DNA of 7,009 nt from an uncultured Candidatus Saccharibacteria bacterium (GTDB taxonomy: Bacteria > Patescibacteriota > Saccharimonadia > Saccharimonadales > Saccharimonadaceae). The stretch covers positions 1 to 7,009 of the forward strand of contig CALHIA010000087.1 of the NCBI GenBank assembly GCA_938030585.1. Reading direction: 5' to 3'. Positions 5,037-7,009 of the stretch are shown here, piece after piece. Position 1 is the first letter of the stretch. Every line of letters begins with the position of its first letter. A model generated the notes under the pieces. That model worked only from the letters and a program-made list of their open reading frames with translations, was not told the origin of the DNA and did no database searches. The position numbers and the translations under genes were made by a program.

Positions 5037-6131
5037 ATGAGTCAAAAATTCCAAATTATGTTTCAAATCGCGGAATCTAGTTTCCAGGAACTGCCCAGAG
5101 TCTGTCGTACACCCGCCTATGTCAAGCGTTATCTTGACCTACATGATGCGCTTTACACCGCTATGACGCTTGCCCGTACCAAAGCGGAGCGTGGCAGAGT
5201 TTATCGCATTTCACAAACCATCTGGTCCGAACTTCTAGCGGCCGGCGCCAACCCTAGTGAAGTCAGGGAATTACTTAGTCCCAGCTACATTTGGCGTCAC
5301 TACGACAAAGTTAAAGCCTCTAAGGTCCATGTCGATTCTTATGAATTAATGTACCAGTTAATTCAAATCAAAGGTCCTGGCTTTGTCCTGAGAAACCTCA
5401 AAAAATTTCAGCAACGCGGCCTCGATATCGACACTATCGCCATGAACTGCTACAAGATCAAAACTAAGCATGATCTCGAAGTTCAATGCGCCGAAATGCG
5501 CGTCCTCGGAGTCAACCTCACGACGATTTTCGTGATGGCCAACCAGCTCCTCATTAAGGAATCTCTGAACCCTGCTAGCGTTTACTGTCTACTGCATTTT
5601 TTCTATCAGCAGAATCTTTCACCCGGCCTCATTGCGGCCTGGATTAAAGATCACTGCAATCCAAAAATACTCGACAGTATCATAGCCGCTGATCCGCTCG
5701 ATTGGACCATCTTCGGTATCAATCTCGACGATTATCGACCAATTTGGGTCACTGGTAACTTTCTGCGTTTCTTCGACCCAGAACCCAATTTTAAGAAACT
5801 GCCACCCACTATTACTACCACTCAATTTCTCGGTTATCTTAATATTCAGCAAATTTACATCGCCACTAGATATGGTTGCGATTTTGAGAAATTCCTTACC
5901 AAGAATTACCTCGTATCTGGTGGCCAGATTGATCTACTGGCTGAAAAATTTGAACATGATAACCTATTTTGTCCAACAGAGGATAAACTTAAAATTGGCG
6001 TTGCCTTGCTTAAATATGGTGCCACCAATATTAATCGGGAAAAACTTATAGAACTCTTTAATCGATGCGATTTATCGAAAAATAAACGCATCAAATACGG
6101 TAATAAAGTCCTCAATCAGAAAGAAATCTAA
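5037..6131 (+). CDS. Unrecognised 364-residue mostly helical protein
   Basis: The ATG at 5037 is chosen because AAAGGGG (5025-5031) sits five bases before it; an in-frame ATG at 5022 has no ribosome site. The protein is predicted by eye to be almost all helical, with evenly spaced amphipathic helices (PAYVKRYLDLHDALYTAMTL, ELMYQLIQI, TTIFVMANQLLI, SVYCLLHFFYQQ). This suggests an alpha-solenoid or helical-repeat scaffold. Recurrent L.LG.NL, GLDIDTI and GATNINREKL turns look like loops between helical hairpins, but the repeats are not close enough to define a family. Five cysteines are scattered without a metal-site pattern. No signal peptide or clear membrane segment is seen. It is transcribed alone from a strong promoter and closed by a strong terminator, divergent from the putative ART operon. 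A binding or scaffold role is only inferred. Confidence 0.8.
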   Translation: MSQKFQIMFQIAESSFQELPRVCRTPAYVKRYLDLHDALYTAMTLARTKAERGRVYRISQTIWSELLAAGANPSEVRELLSPSYIWRHYDKVKASKVHVDSYELMYQLIQIKGPGFVLRNLKKFQQRGLDIDTIAMNCYKIKTKHDLEVQCAEMRVLGVNLTTIFVMANQLLIKESLNPASVYCLLHFFYQQNLSPGLIAAWIKDHCNPKILDSIIAADPLDWTIFGINLDDYRPIWVTGNFLRFFDPEPNFKKLPPTITTTQFLGYLNIQQIYIATRYGCDFEKFLTKNYLVSGGQIDLLAEKFEHDNLFCPTEDKLKIGVALLKYGATNINREKLIELFNRCDLSKNKRIKYGNKVLNQKEI

Positions 6132-6193
6132 ATCTCAGATTCCCTAAGATCGGATTTTCATGTCTTCGATTTTCTTATCCTCTTTCATCACTC

Positions 6194-6221
6194 AAAATCC
6201 TCGGTTCGCCGAGGATTTTTT
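6194..6221 (+). terminator. Strong Rho-independent terminator with a TTCG loop
   Basis: AAAATCCTCGG (6194-6204) pairs perfectly with CCGAGGATTTT over the stable TTCG tetraloop, followed by further T. It terminates the + strand helical-protein gene, whose stop is 63 bases upstream. It shares the AAAATCCTCGG arm with the terminator at 189. Confidence 0.92.
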
Positions 6222-6225
6222 CATT

Positions 6226-6251
6226 AAAAAAGGCCCGGATAAATCCGAGCC
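6226..6251 (-). terminator. Rho-independent terminator of the 113-residue gene
   Basis: On the minus strand GGCTCGGA (6251-6244) pairs with TCCGGGCC (6239-6232) over a TTTA loop, with one G-U pair, and six T follow (6231-6226). It lies 15 bases after the TAA of the minus-strand gene, back to back with the + strand terminator at 6194. Confidence 0.88.
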
Positions 6252-6265
6252 CGGAGGTGAATGTC

Positions 6266-6607
6266 TTATAAGTCACGTGCAGAAGCTAGCCCCCTAAAAC
6301 CAATCAGCGCCCCCTCGTCATCCGTAACTGGAAACACTGGTAGAAACAGATCGTCGATTGTTCGACCTAAATCCTTGGCTGCACGCACCACAGTTGGTTT
6401 TACAATATAAAACACCCCCTCTTCGTAACTTGGCAGACCGACTATCTGCGAGAACGCTATTTGAAAAATCGGTACTACTCCGATATGCTCACGTAGCATA
6501 CTTTTTACCTCAATTTCAATCGCCCCCTCCTCTGATTGATACGTTGTTAGTATTTCGTCATTGTCATCCAAAATTCGGCAGACATGCGATAAGTAATTTT
6601 TAATCAT
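6266..6607 (-). CDS. Small conserved protein of unknown function (113 residues)
   Basis: The start at 6607 is chosen for two reasons. AAAGGTG lies seven bases upstream, and the longer frame (ATG at 6637) would begin inside the gene's own -10 box. No membrane segment is seen. The protein shows HVCRILDDNDEILTTY near the N-terminus, then VVPIFQIAFSQIVGLP (44-59), an EGVFYIVKPTVVRAA block (63-77), IDDLFLPVFPV (84-94), and a closing DEGALIGFRGLA (97-108). From memory this order (GLP, then G-x-x-YIV, V-x-x-A, D-D-x-x-x-P, and a G-x-x-x-G-x-x-x-L end) matches small uncharacterised proteins found widely in bacteria and phages. I know no established function for them. It has its own promoter and terminator and is therefore monocistronic. 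Confidence 0.82.
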   Translation of the reverse strand: MIKNYLSHVCRILDDNDEILTTYQSEEGAIEIEVKSMLREHIGVVPIFQIAFSQIVGLPSYEEGVFYIVKPTVVRAAKDLGRTIDDLFLPVFPVTDDEGALIGFRGLASARDL

Positions 6608-6635
6608 CTTCCCCACCTTTCTAAGATTAAAACTC

Positions 6636-6663
6636 ATAATACTAAAAGCTACAAATTTCTCAA
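6636..6663 (-). promoter_or_regulatory. Promoter of the 113-residue gene
   Basis: On the minus strand TTGAGA (6663-6658), a 16-base spacer and TATTAT (6641-6636) give 5/6 matches in each box. Transcription from about 6629 gives a leader of some 22 bases carrying the ribosome site, which decides the start at 6607. Confidence 0.7.
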
Positions 6664-6702
6664 ATGTTACTTACATGCATTACCTAAAACTCAAAATAGA
6701 TC

Positions 6703-7009
6703 CTAAAACCTCATTGACTTTAATCTCAGCGTCCCGGTTCGTAACTTCGAGTTGTAATCCATCGAAAAACGAAAATCTCGATAGGTATTACACTTGCTTA
6801 TCGGAGATTTCACATCCGCATCACAAGTTCCTTGGATATTAAAATCATACCCCGTTCGATCGGTGTGGACTACGCCGAGAATCTGCACATTTTTCAGTGC
6901 CATAAATTCGCGCGTCGTTCCACCAGCCGGATTTTCTCGTTTTGCGAAAACTACTTTAAATTCCAGATCAATATACATATTCTGATCAAAAGCATACATA
7001 TTTGCAATA
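6703..7009 (-). CDS. C-terminal part of an unrecognised beta-rich protein (partial)
   Basis: The frame stops at TAG (6705-6703) and remains open to the window edge. An ATG at 6999 exists, but upstream codons (I-A-N) continue the frame and no ribosome site is visible, so the start is probably outside. The visible 101 residues alternate as short strands (MYIDLEFKVVFAK, FMALKNVQILGVVHTD, YDFNIQGTC, KLRTGTLRLKSMRF), as in a beta-sandwich. Two cysteines, at 59 and 70 counted from the internal Met, could form a disulfide, which would suit an exported or surface protein; this is inference. No terminator is evident in the 95 bases before the next gene, which has its own promoter. Confidence 0.6.
   Translation of the reverse strand, partial: IANMYAFDQNMYIDLEFKVVFAKRENPAGGTTREFMALKNVQILGVVHTDRTGYDFNIQGTCDADVKSPISKCNTYRDFRFSMDYNSKLRTGTLRLKSMRF

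Noticed and set aside
4884..5066. Minus-strand 60-codon frame upstream of the 622-residue gene
   Set aside because: It needs a TTG start without a ribosome site, overlaps the start and promoter of the divergent + gene, and has low-quality composition. Only its last few codons coincide with the better-supported leader frame.
1204..6283. Heptamer GTGCAGA at 1204, 1340 and 6277 as a shared regulatory motif
   Set aside because: About one chance occurrence is expected in a window this size. The third copy is inside coding sequence, and the flanks do not align.

Overview
The window is about 7 kb of bacterial DNA with moderate GC content, short intergenic gaps, mostly unfamiliar small proteins, and UGA read as a normal stop. 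Near-consensus sigma-70-type promoters, leaderless-looking starts and short U-tailed hairpin terminators are easy to see. C clearly outnumbers G on the + strand throughout, whichever strand is coding. Together this suggests a small-genome bacterium, possibly of the Candidate Phyla Radiation (Saccharibacteria-like). No marker gene is present, so the assignment is only an impression. No insertion sequence, integrase, CRISPR array, tRNA or rRNA was seen.

Layout. The 3' end of an unrecognised + strand gene (3-170) is closed by a terminator. A class I SAM-dependent methyltransferase gene (238-1152) follows, apparently leaderless. It is flanked by two copies of the same roughly 36-bp terminator element. 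The gap 1153-1429 holds a possible minus-strand small RNA, the second terminator copy, a perfect-consensus promoter and a leader stem-loop. These precede an ADP-ribosylglycohydrolase gene of the DraG/ARH family (1430-2461). That gene ends in a short direct repeat and a strong terminator. Convergent to it is a two-gene minus-strand operon: a 622-residue acidic protein (3003-4871) whose middle looks like an ADP-ribosyltransferase (ART) fold, then an unrecognised 127-residue protein (2569-2952). The junction of these two genes is a tandem duplication of about 49 bp that has created a 14-codon micro-ORF. A divergent + strand gene with its own strong promoter encodes a 364-residue, mostly helical protein of unknown role (5037-6131). 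Two back-to-back terminators separate it from a minus-strand gene for a 113-residue conserved small protein (6266-6607). The window ends in the C-terminal part of a beta-rich minus-strand protein (6703 to the edge).

How the genes may work together. The notable possibility is a local ADP-ribosylation cycle. The minus-strand operon would supply a putative ART plus a small companion protein, and the convergent ARH gene would supply the eraser. The ARH assignment rests on clear family motifs. The ART assignment rests only on my reading of a motif order, and the partnership rests only on proximity. The methyltransferase, the helical protein and the 113-residue protein have separate transcription signals and no evident link to this pair.
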